Assembly: GCA_001768325.1 (NCBI GenBank)
Contig: MENQ01000027.1
Location: 62,001-126,000, forward strand
Direction: 5' to 3'
Length of the DNA: 64,000 nucleotides
Source of the DNA: Bacteroidetes bacterium GWC2_46_850
Lineage (GTDB): Bacteria; Bacteroidota; Bacteroidia; Bacteroidales; Dysgonomonadaceae
The notes under the pieces are model-generated. The model was not told where the DNA came from, did no database searches, and saw only the letters and a program-made list of their open reading frames with translations. Positions 1 to 10,036 of the stretch are shown piece after piece (within the stretch, counting starts at the first letter, position 1; every line of letters begins with the position of its first letter). Position numbers and translations under genes: made by a program.

Positions 1-858
1 TTTGCCGGTGCTGCCGCAGGCGAATATTTCCGCGACACGGGCCGACATGCACTCGTGGTGTATGATGACCTCTCCAAGCAGGCCGTGGCCTACCGTGAGG
101 TCTCGCTCATTCTGAGACGACCCTCCGGTCGTGAAGCATATCCCGGTGACATCTTCTATCTGCATTCCAGACTGCTGGAGAGGGCTGCCAGCATCATCTC
201 ACAGGAGGAGGTGGCCATCAACATGAATGATCTTCCCGGGACACTGAAGGACAGAGTAAAGGGAGGAGGTTCACTTACTGCCCTTCCCATCATTGAAACA
301 CAGGCAGGCGATGTATCGGCTTACATCCCCACCAATGTGATATCCATCACCGATGGTCAGATATTTTTGGAAACCGATCTTTATAATAAGGGCATCCGTC
401 CAGCCATCAATGTGGGTATTTCCGTTTCCCGAGTCGGCGGAAACGCACAGGTAAAAGCAATGAAGAAAGTGGCAGGTACCTTAAAGATTGATCAGGCACA
501 ATATCAGGAGCTTGCTGCATTTGCCAAATTTGGTGGTGACATGGATCCGGTTACAGCCATGGCCATTGATAAGGGACGTAAAAATGAAGAACTACTCGTA
601 CAGCCGGTACATAGCCCCATGCGCATAGAACATCAGATTGCCATCCTCTACTGCGGTACGCATGGACTGCTCAGGGATGTGCCCCTGGAGAAAGTTCCCG
701 CATTTGAGAAGGAATTTCTCTCCATTCTGGATATCAGCCACCGCAGCGATGTGCTGGACCAGCTACAGCGGGGTGAAATAAATGAGGAGATCGCCACGAT
801 CATCGAAACAGTGGCGGCAGACACGGTGAGAACATTGAAAGAAGAAACAAATGGCTGA
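1..858 (+). CDS. atpA: F1 ATP synthase subunit alpha, 3' part (5' end outside window)
   Basis: Non-catalytic alpha subunit of the F1 sector of ATP synthase, which alternates with beta in the membrane-bound rotary enzyme. The reading frame is open from base 1, so the ORF-track start (GTG at 55) is internal. The 285 visible residues are roughly the last 55% of a protein usually about 500-530 residues long. The frame shows the nucleotide-fold end of the family ([14 protein letters not shown], then [20 protein letters not shown]), the SVSRVGG segment and the helical C-terminal domain. It overlaps atpG by 8 bases, which indicates translational coupling in one operon. The family assignment is secure; only the upstream extent is unseen. 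Confidence 0.97.
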   Translation, partial: FAGAAAGEYFRDTGRHALVVYDDLSKQAVAYREVSLILRRPSGREAYPGDIFYLHSRLLERAASIISQEEVAINMNDLPGTLKDRVKGGGSLTALPIIETQAGDVSAYIPTNVISITDGQIFLETDLYNKGIRPAINVGISVSRVGGNAQVKAMKKVAGTLKIDQAQYQELAAFAKFGGDMDPVTAMAIDKGRKNEELLVQPVHSPMRIEHQIAILYCGTHGLLRDVPLEKVPAFEKEFLSILDISHRSDVLDQLQRGEINEEIATIIETVAADTVRTLKEETNG

Positions 859-1720
859 ACTAAAAGAGATAAAGGGCAGACTTCAGTCGGTGCGATCCAC
901 TCAAAAGATTACATCGGCCATGATGATGGTATCCTCAGCCAAACTGCAGAAGGCCCAGCAGATCATCAAGGATCTCTACCCTTATGAACAAGAGTTGTAC
1001 CACCTGTTACAGCTTTTATTGAACCAGCAGGAAGAGTTTGTATCACCCTTTGTTCGTCAAAGACCCATAGAACATGTGGCCATCGTAGTTTTTTCATCTA
1101 ATTCGAGTCTGGCCGGCAGGTTCAACGACGATATCACCGATAAGTTGCAAGCTGTTGTTGCGTCATATCGCCACCTGGGAGATGAAAATGTACGCATCTA
1201 CCCCATCGGTGAGAAAGTAGCAAAGGCCACAAAAGACCTGGGGCTGAGACCGCAAGGCAACTTCACCGAGTTCAGCGAGAAGCCGGCCTACAAAAATACC
1301 CGGCCCATAGCTGATGAACTGACGAATATGTTCCTCGACAAAACCGTTGACCGGGTAGAACTGATTTACCACCATTTCCAAAGTAAGGGAACTCAGGTTG
1401 TAGTGCATGAGCCATACCTTCCGGTAAACCTGAAAAGTAAAAAAGGAAACATCACCACAGACGAGTATATCATTGAGCCCGACAGCGAGTCTATCCTGAA
1501 CCGGTTAATACCGAAAGTGCTCAGACTAAAACTTTATACGATTCACGTCGACTCGGTCACGTCGGAACATGCCGCACGCATGAGAGCCATGCAGATTGCC
1601 ACCGACAATGCCGACAACCTGATTGAGGATCTTAAGCTGGAATACAATAAACTACGGCAGGAATCCATCACCAATGAGTTGCTCGATATCATCGGGGGAT
1701 CTTTTGGCAGATCGGGTTAA
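851..1720 (+). CDS. atpG: F1 ATP synthase subunit gamma
   Basis: Central rotor stalk of F1, which couples proton flow through Fo to catalysis in the alpha/beta ring. The protein has 289 residues, the usual size. Both family ends are visible: the N-terminal helix ([22 protein letters not shown]) and the C-terminal helix with [17 protein letters not shown] followed by [11 protein letters not shown]. The two helices form the coiled coil inside the hexamer. The start ATG lies inside the last codons of atpA. The gene is the last in its operon here: the next gene, engB, is convergent and ends 27 bases away. I see no clear hairpin terminator in that gap. Confidence 0.97.
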   Translation: MAELKEIKGRLQSVRSTQKITSAMMMVSSAKLQKAQQIIKDLYPYEQELYHLLQLLLNQQEEFVSPFVRQRPIEHVAIVVFSSNSSLAGRFNDDITDKLQAVVASYRHLGDENVRIYPIGEKVAKATKDLGLRPQGNFTEFSEKPAYKNTRPIADELTNMFLDKTVDRVELIYHHFQSKGTQVVVHEPYLPVNLKSKKGNITTDEYIIEPDSESILNRLIPKVLRLKLYTIHVDSVTSEHAARMRAMQIATDNADNLIEDLKLEYNKLRQESITNELLDIIGGSFGRSG

Positions 1721-1747
1721 TCTATCAGCAAGCAAACAGACAATTCC

Positions 1748-2344
1748 CTACAAAATTTTATTTATTTTTTCTATGTAGTCAAGCAGTTCTTCTCTGCCCG
1801 CCCCCTTCTCCGAAGAGGTTACAAAGATGGGAGGCAGTTCTTCCCAAGTCTCTATCAGTTTATCCTTATAAACATTGATATTCATTTGCAGGCGTCCGGA
1901 ACCAAGCTTATCGGCTTTGGTGAAGACAATGCCAAAGGGCACCCCGCTCTCACCCAGCCATTCCATAAACTCCAGGTCTATCTGTTGCGGCTCGTGGCGT
2001 GAATCGACCAACACAAACAGGTTGGTCATCGCCTCCCGACCCAGGATGTAATCTTCAATTAGGGTGCGAAGCTTCTCTCTCCCCTCTTTTCCCCGCCGTG
2101 CATATCCATATCCGGGCAAGTCGACCAGATACCACTCGTTGTTGATCAGAAAATGATTGATCAGCAGCGTCTTCCCGGGTGTTGAAGAAGTCATGGCCAG
2201 GCCTTTCCTATTGGTTAACATGTTAATGAGCGACGATTTACCCACATTGGAGCGACCGATAAAGGCATATTCCGGCTTCCCGTCCTGCGGACATTTGAGG
2301 AAATCGGTATTGCTGATGATGAATTCTGCAGACTTAATAATCAT
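1748..2344 (-). CDS. engB: Ribosome-biogenesis GTPase EngB (YsxC/YihA)
   Basis: Small TRAFAC-class GTPase needed for assembly of the 50S ribosomal subunit. The G1 P-loop GRSNVGKSS lies near residue 30, G3 is DLPGYGYA and G4 is FTKADK, as in EngB/YsxC. The track gives a 210-residue ORF starting at 2380, but the first 12 codons overlap the upstream symporter gene. The ATG at 2344 ([10 protein letters not shown]) gives 198 residues, close to the family length, and lies 11 bases after the symporter stop. I prefer it. The gene is probably cotranscribed with the symporter and converges on atpG. Confidence 0.95.
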   Translation of the reverse strand: MIIKSAEFIISNTDFLKCPQDGKPEYAFIGRSNVGKSSLINMLTNRKGLAMTSSTPGKTLLINHFLINNEWYLVDLPGYGYARRGKEGREKLRTLIEDYILGREAMTNLFVLVDSRHEPQQIDLEFMEWLGESGVPFGIVFTKADKLGSGRLQMNINVYKDKLIETWEELPPIFVTSSEKGAGREELLDYIEKINKIL

Positions 2345-2355
2345 ATGTTTGGTTG

Positions 2356-3813
2356 TTAACGGCGCAGCCGAATAGCCCAAAGGCCAAGTCCTGTAATTAA
2401 TCCGTTCAGGAGCAGCAACTCATATCCTACCTGATATCCGAACCACTGCTTCATGCTCACCTCCGTCACAAAACACAATACAGGTGCGGCAATAGCCACC
2501 CATGGCACATATTTGTCCGTCGGTTTCACTTTGGTATAGAGTCCAAAAAAATAAAGTCCCAACAATGGCCCGTAAGTATAGGAAGCCAGCTTGTAGATGG
2601 CGTTGATGATGCTGTCGGACCCGATTGCTTCAATGAGCAGGATGATCAGCACAAAGACGGCACTGATGGCTACATGGACAATGCGGCGTGTACGAATGTC
2701 TTTCCGCTCCTCTTCTTTTGTTTGTGTGACAGCCTTCATGTGCAGAATATCCACGCAAAAGGAGGTGGTGAGCGCCGTCAGTGCCGAGTCGGCACTCGAG
2801 AAAGCAGCAGCCACGATGCCCACCACAAAAATACCCAGTACCAGCGGTCCCAGATGTTCACTGGCAATCATCGGAAGGATGTTATCGGATATCACTGGCT
2901 GTGTAATCGCGTTTTGCTCTGCGAAGATCAGCAGCAATACACCCAGACAAAGAAAAAGAAAGTTGATGGGTGCAAAGGCAAACCCGTAGGATACCACGTT
3001 CTTTTGTGCATCTTTCAGGGTGCGTATGGTGAGGTTTTTCTGCATCTGATCCTGATCCAGGCCGGTCATCACGATCGTGATAAACATACCGCTGAAGAAC
3101 TGTTTAAAAAAGTTTTGCGTCGATGCCCAGTCGTCAAACACGAAGATTCGGGAGTGGGGACTCTCGCCGATGGCCTTCACCACACCTCCGAAATCGAGAT
3201 TGAGTCGCTGGGCCAACTGCCACACGATGAGGATGAGTGCCGCAATGAAAAAAATGGTTTGCAGCCAGTCGGTCCAGATGATCGTCTTGATGCCGCTCTT
3301 GTAACTGTATAACCAGATAATCAGGATGATCCCGATCACGGTCACCACAAAGGGTATACCCCAGGCATCAAACACCAGCGTTTGCAGGATAAAGGCAACC
3401 AAGTAAAGTCTCGCAGCCGCGCCCACAATTTTGGAGAGCAGGAAAAACCAGGCTCCTGTCTTGTAGGATTTCGAGCCGTACCGCTGATCGAGATAACCAT
3501 ATATGGTGGTCAGATTCAATCGGTAGTAGAGCGGCAGCAGCACGTAGGCAATGACCAGATATCCGAAGAAAAAGCCAAACACCATCTGCATGTAAGTCAT
3601 GTCGAGGTTTCTCACCATGCCCGGTACCGAAACAAAGGTCACCCCCGAGATGGAGGTCCCGATCATGGCCACTGCCACCACGTACCATTTGGAGGATTTG
3701 TTGGCACGGAAGAAAGCATCGTTGCCCGATCCTTTCCGGCTGGTGAGGTAAGAAATAAGCATCAAGGCAGCGAAGTAAACTGCAATGATAATCAGGATGA
3801 ATGCCGACTGCAT
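2356..3813 (-). CDS. Sodium:solute symporter (SSS family)
   Basis: Inner-membrane secondary transporter that takes up a solute with Na+. The 485 residues are almost entirely hydrophobic helices, about 13, matching the SSS/LeuT fold. Family features include the early [14 protein letters not shown] segment, [14 protein letters not shown], and the [13 protein letters not shown] stretch typical of SSS members. The substrate cannot be told from sequence; relatives carry sugars, sialic acid, proline or pantothenate. A good promoter lies upstream (3883-3914), and engB follows directly, so the two probably share a transcript. Confidence 0.88.
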   Translation of the reverse strand: MQSAFILIIIAVYFAALMLISYLTSRKGSGNDAFFRANKSSKWYVVAVAMIGTSISGVTFVSVPGMVRNLDMTYMQMVFGFFFGYLVIAYVLLPLYYRLNLTTIYGYLDQRYGSKSYKTGAWFFLLSKIVGAAARLYLVAFILQTLVFDAWGIPFVVTVIGIILIIWLYSYKSGIKTIIWTDWLQTIFFIAALILIVWQLAQRLNLDFGGVVKAIGESPHSRIFVFDDWASTQNFFKQFFSGMFITIVMTGLDQDQMQKNLTIRTLKDAQKNVVSYGFAFAPINFLFLCLGVLLLIFAEQNAITQPVISDNILPMIASEHLGPLVLGIFVVGIVAAAFSSADSALTALTTSFCVDILHMKAVTQTKEEERKDIRTRRIVHVAISAVFVLIILLIEAIGSDSIINAIYKLASYTYGPLLGLYFFGLYTKVKPTDKYVPWVAIAAPVLCFVTEVSMKQWFGYQVGYELLLLNGLITGLGLWAIRLRR

Positions 3814-3882
3814 ATATTGAGATTGGGATAATTATTAACCGGTGTGGCGTGAATCATCCGGTTTATTTTTTAACTTTCACTG

Positions 3883-3914
3883 CAAAAGTAATTAACAACG
3901 GTCAAAAGGGCAAA
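3883..3914 (-). promoter_or_regulatory. Bacteroidetes-type promoter for the symporter-engB unit
   Basis: On the minus strand there is a TTTG box (plus-strand CAAA, 3911-3914), a 20-base spacer and TACTTTTG (plus-strand CAAAAGTA, 3883-3890). This matches the TTTG / TAnnTTTG consensus of the Bacteroidetes primary sigma factor. It leaves a leader of about 60-65 bases before the symporter ATG. Confidence 0.6.
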
Positions 3915-3985
3915 TAAAAAGGGTTAAAACAAAATGAGGTTCCGGTTGTTTATCAAGATAAACAGATATCCATATTATCAGTGAC

Positions 3986-4942
3986 ATGGCAAAAGAAAAA
4001 GTGTGCCTTATTATCAATCCTGTTTCCGGTACGGAATCAAAGAAAAACATTCCCGAAGACGTAGCGGCAGCCTTCGATCAGAAGAAGGTGGATCTGATGA
4101 TCCGTGTCACCGGTTACCCCGAACATGCCACTGAAATTGCCCGCAAGGCGGCCAAAAGGAAATACCGCTACGTGATTGCTGCGGGCGGTGATGGCACCGT
4201 GAACGAGGTGGCCAGAGCCCTGGTCAACACCAGCACCACGCTTGGCATTTTACCACTCGGCTCAGGCAACGGGCTTGCTCGTGATCTCGGCATCCCGATG
4301 GATGCAGAAAAAGCGCTCGGCATCATCCTCCGCGGAAATACGCGTACCATTGATTATGGGATTGCCAATGATCATATTTTTTTCTGTACCTGCGGCTTCG
4401 GCTTCGACGCCTTTGTGAGCGATCGGTTTGCTGAGGATAAAAAAAGAGGCCCCCTGGGTTATGTACGCAATGTATTGGAGAGCGTGGTCGACTTCCGGGC
4501 AGAGGAGTATGAGATCACCTCCGACGAAGGAATTATCAGGGAGAAGGCCTTTATTCTTACCTGTGCCAATGCGTCGCAATATGGGAATGATGCATTTATC
4601 GCACCCGGAGCAAGCATGGACGACGGCAAGATGAATGTCTCCATCCTGAAACCCCTGAATGCGTTGGAGATACCACAGACCACAATCCAGCTCTTTACGA
4701 AGAACATCGATAAAAACAGCAAGATGATCTCCCTGCTCACCCGCAACCTCCACATTAAACGTGCCCGTCCCGGGGTGATGCACATCGATGGCGACCCGGT
4801 GAAAACAGACACCGAGATCACCGTACGCATGATTCACAAAGGGCTGAATGTGCTGGCTCCTTCCCTCTCCGATTTGGTGGAACGAAAAAGGAAGGAAAAT
4901 GAAAATGTATTCAGCGCCCTTACCCGCTGGTTCAACGAATAA
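3986..4942 (+). CDS. Diacylglycerol kinase family lipid kinase (YegS/DgkB/LCB5-like)
   Basis: Cytosolic or membrane-associated kinase that phosphorylates a lipid hydroxyl. The catalytic domain shows the family signature: IINPVSG near residue 10, AGGDGTVNEVAR at about 66-76 (nucleotide binding) and LPLGSGNGLARDLGI at about 89-103. The 318 residues match DagK_cat enzymes. Relatives act on diacylglycerol, sphingoid bases or related lipids; Bacteroidales make sphingolipids, so a sphingoid substrate is possible, but nothing here decides it. The gene is divergent from the symporter across 172 bases. Its stop abuts the stop of ovoA with no gap. Confidence 0.9.
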   Translation: MAKEKVCLIINPVSGTESKKNIPEDVAAAFDQKKVDLMIRVTGYPEHATEIARKAAKRKYRYVIAAGGDGTVNEVARALVNTSTTLGILPLGSGNGLARDLGIPMDAEKALGIILRGNTRTIDYGIANDHIFFCTCGFGFDAFVSDRFAEDKKRGPLGYVRNVLESVVDFRAEEYEITSDEGIIREKAFILTCANASQYGNDAFIAPGASMDDGKMNVSILKPLNALEIPQTTIQLFTKNIDKNSKMISLLTRNLHIKRARPGVMHIDGDPVKTDTEITVRMIHKGLNVLAPSLSDLVERKRKENENVFSALTRWFNE

Positions 4943-7057
4943 TTATCTTTTCTTCCAGATGGTCACCTGCAGCATCTGCTGCGCGGTGTGTCGGGAAGAC
5001 TTTTTCTGAAGTCGTTTTATTTCCAGCGGATCTGCCTGCAGGCTAAAGTGAATCTCCAGTATTTTAGTGATTCCTTCGAGTGAGGTGACAGGCTCACCAT
5101 CCTGTTTGAAGCCGCCCGGCCACTTATCGCGTTTCGTTTTGATAGGATTCCAGTCATAGTCGGACGCCAGCAATAACAAACCACCGTCGTTCAGCCGCGT
5201 ATGTATCTGCGAGAGAAACAGTCCGGGGTCACTCAGTTCTTCCAGCAACGCGGGCACCACAATCAGGTCGTATCCAGCATAGTTGGGTTTCAGGTTCATA
5301 GCATCGGCCTGCATGAACGATATCCTTTTTTTTGCATCTGTAAGACCGAAATCATCAAGCACCACATCACGATAAAATACCAACTCACCCTCATCTTTCA
5401 TGGTGTAACGCATGTATCCCTGTTCCTGCAGTTGAATAGGTATCCGTATCATGCGCGCTGTGAAGTCGAGTGCAGTCACATCCGTGAATGTGCGGGACAG
5501 CTCGAAAGCCAGTCGCCCCGTGTCGGCATTCAGATCCAGTATTCGTTTGTCGCTCTTACCCCGCAACAGGTTGTGAATGATATCAGCCAGTTGCAGGGGA
5601 AGGGTGCGTTCCTTCGTGAATGCATCTCCCCAGTGTTCTTCGCAGGAGCGTGTCACCTCTTCATCCGTTTCGTAGTCGGCATGCTGAATCTTCAATGGTG
5701 CATCGGACTGGATATAGCGAAATCCGGCATGCTGGTAAAAGTGTCTGCGAAACGCATAGCGTGAGTGAATGGTGGCCTCGTTTCCGGTCGATATCCAGGA
5801 GCCGCCTTTAATCAGATTGTGCTTCCCGTCAAAAGTGGGAGTCGAAAAATCGTCGTACATCGGGTGTACCCTGAAGCCAGGGTATCCTGTGATGGGCGTC
5901 TCGGTCCACTGCCACACGTTACCCACCACGTCGAAGAAAGGTCCCTGTGCGAACCGGTCTACCGGACAGGGCGACGTAAAATATTCCAGGTTGATGTTTC
6001 CCGGGGCCTGTTCCCAGTCGGTCACATCGCTCAGCGCTGCCTTCTGGTGCAGCCGGTACCATTCTGCCTCGGTGGGCAGCCGGTAAGTCTTTCCTGTTTT
6101 GGCACTCTTCCAGTTACAGAACGCCTTTGCCTCCAGGTAGTTTACCTCCACCGGCCAGTTCCAGGGCATCTCTATCTCTTCGGCCACCAATCGCAGGCGA
6201 TATCCTTTCTCGTCTTTCCGCCAGAAGAGAGGCATGACTGCCTGCTTAAAGTTTCGCCAGTTCCATCCTTCTTCCGTCCAGTATTGCTGCGACTGATAAC
6301 CCCTGTCCTCCACGAATGCCAGATATTCACCGTTGGAAGTGAGATATTTTGCTGCCACAAAGCCGGATACCTCCTCCTCATAACTGCCATATTCGTTGTC
6401 CCAGCCATATAGTGGATGATCGGAAGGTTTGCCCAGCCTGATGGTGGCACCCTCGACCGGAATCAGGGTGTTCTCCGGTGCACTACCCATATCAGGGCAA
6501 CGTTTGCCAAACAGGCCCGGCCTCAACAATTCAAGTGGTAGCTGTCGGATCAGTACCGACGAGGTCTCAAGATGGATCCGTTCATGCTCGATCCCCATCA
6601 TGATCATCCAGAAAGGACTGTCCCACCCGATGGGTAATTCAGGCGGTGTATTGTCTATCACCTGCAGGATGATTTTCTTTGCTTCATCGCGATAGGCACG
6701 CACCTCCGACACCGGTGGCCAGTCGTAATGATTGTTATCCAGATCATCCCAGCTCATCTCATCCACGCCAATGGCAAAGGTGGACTCGAACTTAGGATTA
6801 ATCCGCCTGTCAATAATCCGGGCCAGGTAAAGCTTGTTAATAAAAAAAACGGCGGTATGACCCAGATAAAAGAGGATGATGTGGCGTAACGGATCGCCCC
6901 GGTGGTAAAAGACCTCATCCGATTTCAGCTGAGTGTATAGCAACTCATCTATGACCCAGGTTTTCAGGAAATAGTTCCGTATTTCCTGCTTTTTTTGTTC
7001 GGGTTTTCCCGAGTGCAAATCGATTGTTTTAGCAATTAAATCGTTCATGTTAAACAT
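4943..7057 (-). CDS. ovoA: 5-histidylcysteine sulfoxide synthase / 4-mercaptohistidine N1-methyltransferase (OvoA)
   Basis: Key enzyme of ovothiol biosynthesis. It joins cysteine to the C5 position of histidine using O2 and non-haem iron, and later methylates the imidazole of 5-thiohistidine. Three modules are visible in 704 residues. The first is a DinB-like N-terminus with the likely iron ligands His67 (LGHTAV) and His158/His162 (GIEHERIHLETS). The second is an FGE/SUMF-like middle part (about 185-455; VVGNVWQWTETP, LIKGGSWISTG). The third is a C-terminal SAM methyltransferase fold (about 490-704; KRILDLNADTGRLAFEL). Its length and the fused methyltransferase distinguish it from EgtB of ergothioneine synthesis, which lacks that domain. 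Start ATG 7057 is used; ATG 7048 is an alternative. It stands alone as a single gene. Confidence 0.9.
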   Translation of the reverse strand: MFNMNDLIAKTIDLHSGKPEQKKQEIRNYFLKTWVIDELLYTQLKSDEVFYHRGDPLRHIILFYLGHTAVFFINKLYLARIIDRRINPKFESTFAIGVDEMSWDDLDNNHYDWPPVSEVRAYRDEAKKIILQVIDNTPPELPIGWDSPFWMIMMGIEHERIHLETSSVLIRQLPLELLRPGLFGKRCPDMGSAPENTLIPVEGATIRLGKPSDHPLYGWDNEYGSYEEEVSGFVAAKYLTSNGEYLAFVEDRGYQSQQYWTEEGWNWRNFKQAVMPLFWRKDEKGYRLRLVAEEIEMPWNWPVEVNYLEAKAFCNWKSAKTGKTYRLPTEAEWYRLHQKAALSDVTDWEQAPGNINLEYFTSPCPVDRFAQGPFFDVVGNVWQWTETPITGYPGFRVHPMYDDFSTPTFDGKHNLIKGGSWISTGNEATIHSRYAFRRHFYQHAGFRYIQSDAPLKIQHADYETDEEVTRSCEEHWGDAFTKERTLPLQLADIIHNLLRGKSDKRILDLNADTGRLAFELSRTFTDVTALDFTARMIRIPIQLQEQGYMRYTMKDEGELVFYRDVVLDDFGLTDAKKRISFMQADAMNLKPNYAGYDLIVVPALLEELSDPGLFLSQIHTRLNDGGLLLLASDYDWNPIKTKRDKWPGGFKQDGEPVTSLEGITKILEIHFSLQADPLEIKRLQKKSSRHTAQQMLQVTIWKKR

Positions 7058-7108
7058 AATAAATTAAGTTGATAGTTGAATAGTGAAAACCACGGGGCCA
7101 CATCCCAT

Positions 7109-7675
7109 TTAGACCGGAGGGGAAATAGACAGATGTTTGTGCAAATAGATCTTCTTCATCTCAAATGATTCACCGGAGACATGTTTCTTTGTTTGCGTGA
7201 TGGTCGCCACAGGGTGAAAGCCCAGTTTATTGTAGAGCAACAGGGCGGGTTTATTCTCTTCCCACACGCGGATCACTGCATCGGTATGGGTCTCTGCTGC
7301 CCGGGAAAGCAGTTCGCCGATCAGTGCCGTACCAACGCCCCGGCCACGCAGGTCGGCATGCACCATCAGCTCGGCAATGTAGAGGGTGGTATCAATCGGT
7401 AGATTGGGCATCTCAAGGGCAGGGAAATCCCCGTCGTACCGCAGCGGCAGTCCAAGCACCACACCGACAAGTCGGTCGCCTGTAAAAGCCATGACCCCCA
7501 TGCCTCTTTGCACCAGCTCATTGAGTCTACTTTCTGCTTGTTGCGGATCGATATACTGCGCCTGTTCACCGGTGGTGAAGGCATGAAGATAGAGATAAAA
7601 AATCTGGGAACGAAACTTCGGATAATTGAATTCGTTCAGTGCATAGAGTCGCGTGGGATCCATCGTTTCGTTCAT
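7109..7675 (-). CDS. GNAT family N-acetyltransferase
   Basis: Acetyl-CoA-dependent acetyltransferase of unknown substrate. The acetyl-CoA binding motif A is clear (ELMVHADLRGRGVGTALIGELL), followed by VWEENKPALLLYNKLGF, typical of the GNAT C-terminal half. The track ORF begins at 7831, but those 52 extra codons lie inside the glycine-rich end of the upstream DUF2207 gene. The ATG at 7675 (MNETMDPTRLY) gives 188 residues and leaves a 40-base gap. It is probably cotranscribed with the DUF2207 and LemA genes. There is no evidence for a protein, antibiotic or metabolite substrate. Confidence 0.87.
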   Translation of the reverse strand: MNETMDPTRLYALNEFNYPKFRSQIFYLYLHAFTTGEQAQYIDPQQAESRLNELVQRGMGVMAFTGDRLVGVVLGLPLRYDGDFPALEMPNLPIDTTLYIAELMVHADLRGRGVGTALIGELLSRAAETHTDAVIRVWEENKPALLLYNKLGFHPVATITQTKKHVSGESFEMKKIYLHKHLSISPPV

Positions 7676-7715
7676 CACTGTTTTTAATGGATGAACAAAT
7701 AAAGTAGAAGGATGT

Positions 7716-9479
7716 TCACCACCCTCCCACGCTTCCGCCACCACCACCCATGCCGGAGAAGCCGCCACCGAAAGAGCCGCTGCTCCAATTGCCGCCACCC
7801 GACGAGGTTTGCTGTGGCGGTGTGGCAGCATGGCTTACCGTATTGGATAGGGTGCTGTTGAGCACATGGGCAAGCATGGCGGCTCTCATATAGGATCCGG
7901 TATACCACACCGGTTGATATGGCTCGGGCTGTAGTGTTGAGGAGAGAAAATCTTTCTCGAACTTCTCACCCCACACTTTCTCCATATCAAGTGCGATGGC
8001 ATAAGGAAGGAGTTGTTCAAACAGTGCGGGTGTTACTGTCGGAGGATTGAAAAACTGTAACCTCTTCTCCTCTGCCACATCAATGTACATCTTCAATCCC
8101 TCTATGGAAGAACGGTAATGAAGCTTGCGTTCCCCGGGCCGCACAATCAACCAGCCATAAACCAGATAGCTGACAATCAGCAGGGGGAGGGTCACATAGA
8201 GGGCCGTTTTGTTTGGTTGAAACCGAAACAGATCCTCTTTCACAAACCAGATCAGAATGAAAATATAGAGTATCATCATCAACCAGGGGAGTAAATGAAA
8301 CTTCAGGTTCTGTCCCTCGCTCAGTACCGACCTGAATTGACGGTTCATGCTCTTGCGGTAGTCGCTCATCATATCGGCAATCGAAGCATCATACTTGCCG
8401 TCGAGCGTGATCCTGTCGCTGCCGGTAAAGAGGCTGCTCATCACAATGGACTCTTCCGGCGGAAGTGTGCTGTCACCCTCCTGCAGTTTGATAAGGGCGT
8501 AGCGCCTGTCGCGGCGCATGCCAAACAGTCCCGTCTTCTCCATCACCTCTTCAATGCGGATATATCCTTTGACCGACAGGTTTACGATGGAGGCAGTGAT
8601 AAGGTCATCGAGAAAATGGCCTTTGTGAAGCATTCCCACGGCAGCCGGCGATAGTCCGTCGGGAGGAGAGAACTGGGGAATAACCACCGGCTTGGGTGGG
8701 TCAACACCATACTTGCGCCAGGTAAAAACAAAATAAAACAGCAACAGCCCCATCCACAGGATACTGATGAGAGCCAGCCCGTTGCGGTGAAACCAGGTCA
8801 GTTTGCGCGGTTGGGGAGCAGCAGGTTGTGTGACCACACCTTTGGTGAAACCAACCGAGAGAGTCAGCATCTCACCGGGCGGCAACTGAGCGGCACCCGT
8901 GAAGAGCGACCCGTCTTCTCTGCTTTCAGAGAGACAGTTGCTTTCGGTAGATCCGTAAGCTCCGGTATAGCAACGATGACTGAGTATGTCTGCTCCAGCC
9001 GGCAACCGGACGACTGCGCTGACCGAATCGATGGTTTTGTCGGATACGCCGTTCACATTCCAGCTCAACTCATCGTAATCTTCAAAGAATCCCACCTGTC
9101 CTTCTGTCTTGTACAGCAGATCGTAGGTATAATAACCGGGGTCCAGAAACTTCTCCTTTTCCCCCACATAGATGACCAGGTTGTCGTTTTCCTTCTCGGT
9201 GAAAAAGTTTACCGGATGTCCCTCCAGGAGTACCTCCTGCACATGATAGGATATTTTTATGCGGTTGTCATCCCGATCGCGGCGGCTAAGCGGCAACGCA
9301 CGGGTGATTCCCCGCTTGTAGATCTCTCCGGCTGCGTAGATGCGGATCTGTTCACGCACGGTTGTGATGCCCGTCGTATCCAGACTGACGTCGGCATGAA
9401 ACGAAATCATCCTCTCCTCCTGCGCCGTAAGCGACAGCACAGAGAAGATCAAAAGCAGAAGAATAGTAACGGGGCGCAT
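7716..9479 (-). CDS. DUF2207 family membrane protein with glycine-rich C-terminus
   Basis: Predicted envelope protein of unknown function, 587 residues. In order: a signal peptide (MRPVTILLLLIFSVLSLTAQ), an extracytoplasmic beta-rich DUF2207 region to about 220, a membrane helix (LISILWMGLLLFYFVF), a cytoplasmic region with a winged-helix-like feel (DDLITASIVNLSVKGYIRI), and two more helices (PWLMMILYIFILIWF; YVTLPLLIVSYLVYGW). The C-terminal tail is a GGG/SFGG-rich tract ending in GGGGGSVGGW. Such tails also end TPM/YgcG proteins. The start ATG overlaps the lemA stop by one base (TGATG), so the pair is translationally coupled. LemA/DUF2207 pairing recurs in bacteria, but the function is not settled. 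Confidence 0.87.
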   Translation of the reverse strand: MRPVTILLLLIFSVLSLTAQEERMISFHADVSLDTTGITTVREQIRIYAAGEIYKRGITRALPLSRRDRDDNRIKISYHVQEVLLEGHPVNFFTEKENDNLVIYVGEKEKFLDPGYYTYDLLYKTEGQVGFFEDYDELSWNVNGVSDKTIDSVSAVVRLPAGADILSHRCYTGAYGSTESNCLSESREDGSLFTGAAQLPPGEMLTLSVGFTKGVVTQPAAPQPRKLTWFHRNGLALISILWMGLLLFYFVFTWRKYGVDPPKPVVIPQFSPPDGLSPAAVGMLHKGHFLDDLITASIVNLSVKGYIRIEEVMEKTGLFGMRRDRRYALIKLQEGDSTLPPEESIVMSSLFTGSDRITLDGKYDASIADMMSDYRKSMNRQFRSVLSEGQNLKFHLLPWLMMILYIFILIWFVKEDLFRFQPNKTALYVTLPLLIVSYLVYGWLIVRPGERKLHYRSSIEGLKMYIDVAEEKRLQFFNPPTVTPALFEQLLPYAIALDMEKVWGEKFEKDFLSSTLQPEPYQPVWYTGSYMRAAMLAHVLNSTLSNTVSHAATPPQQTSSGGGNWSSGSFGGGFSGMGGGGGSVGGW

Positions 9480-10036
9480 CAGAATGTTACCCGGGGCACC
9501 TCTTTTTCGGCTTCATTCTCGAGCTCAAAGAAGAGAGATTTGGTGAACTGAAACATGTTGGCAACGATGTTGCTCGGGAAGGTATCGACCACGATATTCT
9601 TTTCACGCACTGCCCCATTATAGTATCTACGCGATTTTTCAATGTCGGACTCAATCACGCTCAGCTGATCCTGTAGCTGCAGGAAGTTCTGGTTGGCTTT
9701 CAGCTCGGGATACTGCTCCGCCACGGCGAGCAGCCTGATCAGTGCATTGTTGAGGTTGTTCTCGGCTGCTTCCTGCGACTTCACGTCGGTAGCCTGCATG
9801 GCGCTGGCCCGTGCTTTTGTGACGCTGTCGAATGTCTCGCGCTCATGTGTGGCATAACCCTTTACCGTCTCCACCAGATTGGGGATGAGGTCGTGTCTTT
9901 TTTTCAGCTGCACATTGATGCCGCTCCAGGCCTCCTCCACCAGGGTACGCAACCGCACCAGCCTGTTATATATAGAAACACCATAAAGAAGCACCAGCAC
10001 GATCAGCGCAATCAGGATAAGTAGTGTGATTCCCAT
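9479..10036 (-). CDS. lemA: LemA family protein
   Basis: Small membrane-anchored helical protein of unclear role. An N-terminal helix (MGITLLILIALIVLVLLYGVSIYNRLVRLR) precedes the conserved LemA core: EEAWSGINVQLKKRHDLIPNLVETVKGY, then the QLSVIESDIEKSRRYYNGAVREKN segment and FPSNIVANMF. The track start (10072) adds 12 residues. The ATG at 10036 places the hydrophobic anchor at the N-terminus and gives 185 residues, the normal size, so I prefer it. It is the first gene of the lemA-DUF2207-GNAT unit. Confidence 0.93.
   Translation of the reverse strand: MGITLLILIALIVLVLLYGVSIYNRLVRLRTLVEEAWSGINVQLKKRHDLIPNLVETVKGYATHERETFDSVTKARASAMQATDVKSQEAAENNLNNALIRLLAVAEQYPELKANQNFLQLQDQLSVIESDIEKSRRYYNGAVREKNIVVDTFPSNIVANMFQFTKSLFFELENEAEKEVPRVTF

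Noticed and set aside
2674-3312. 212-residue + strand ORF opposite the symporter gene
   Set aside because: It is a shadow of the - strand symporter, which has clear SSS motifs, and its translation has no family features.
5765-6412. 215-residue + strand ORF inside ovoA
   Set aside because: Antisense to the FGE-like part of OvoA; no recognisable protein features.
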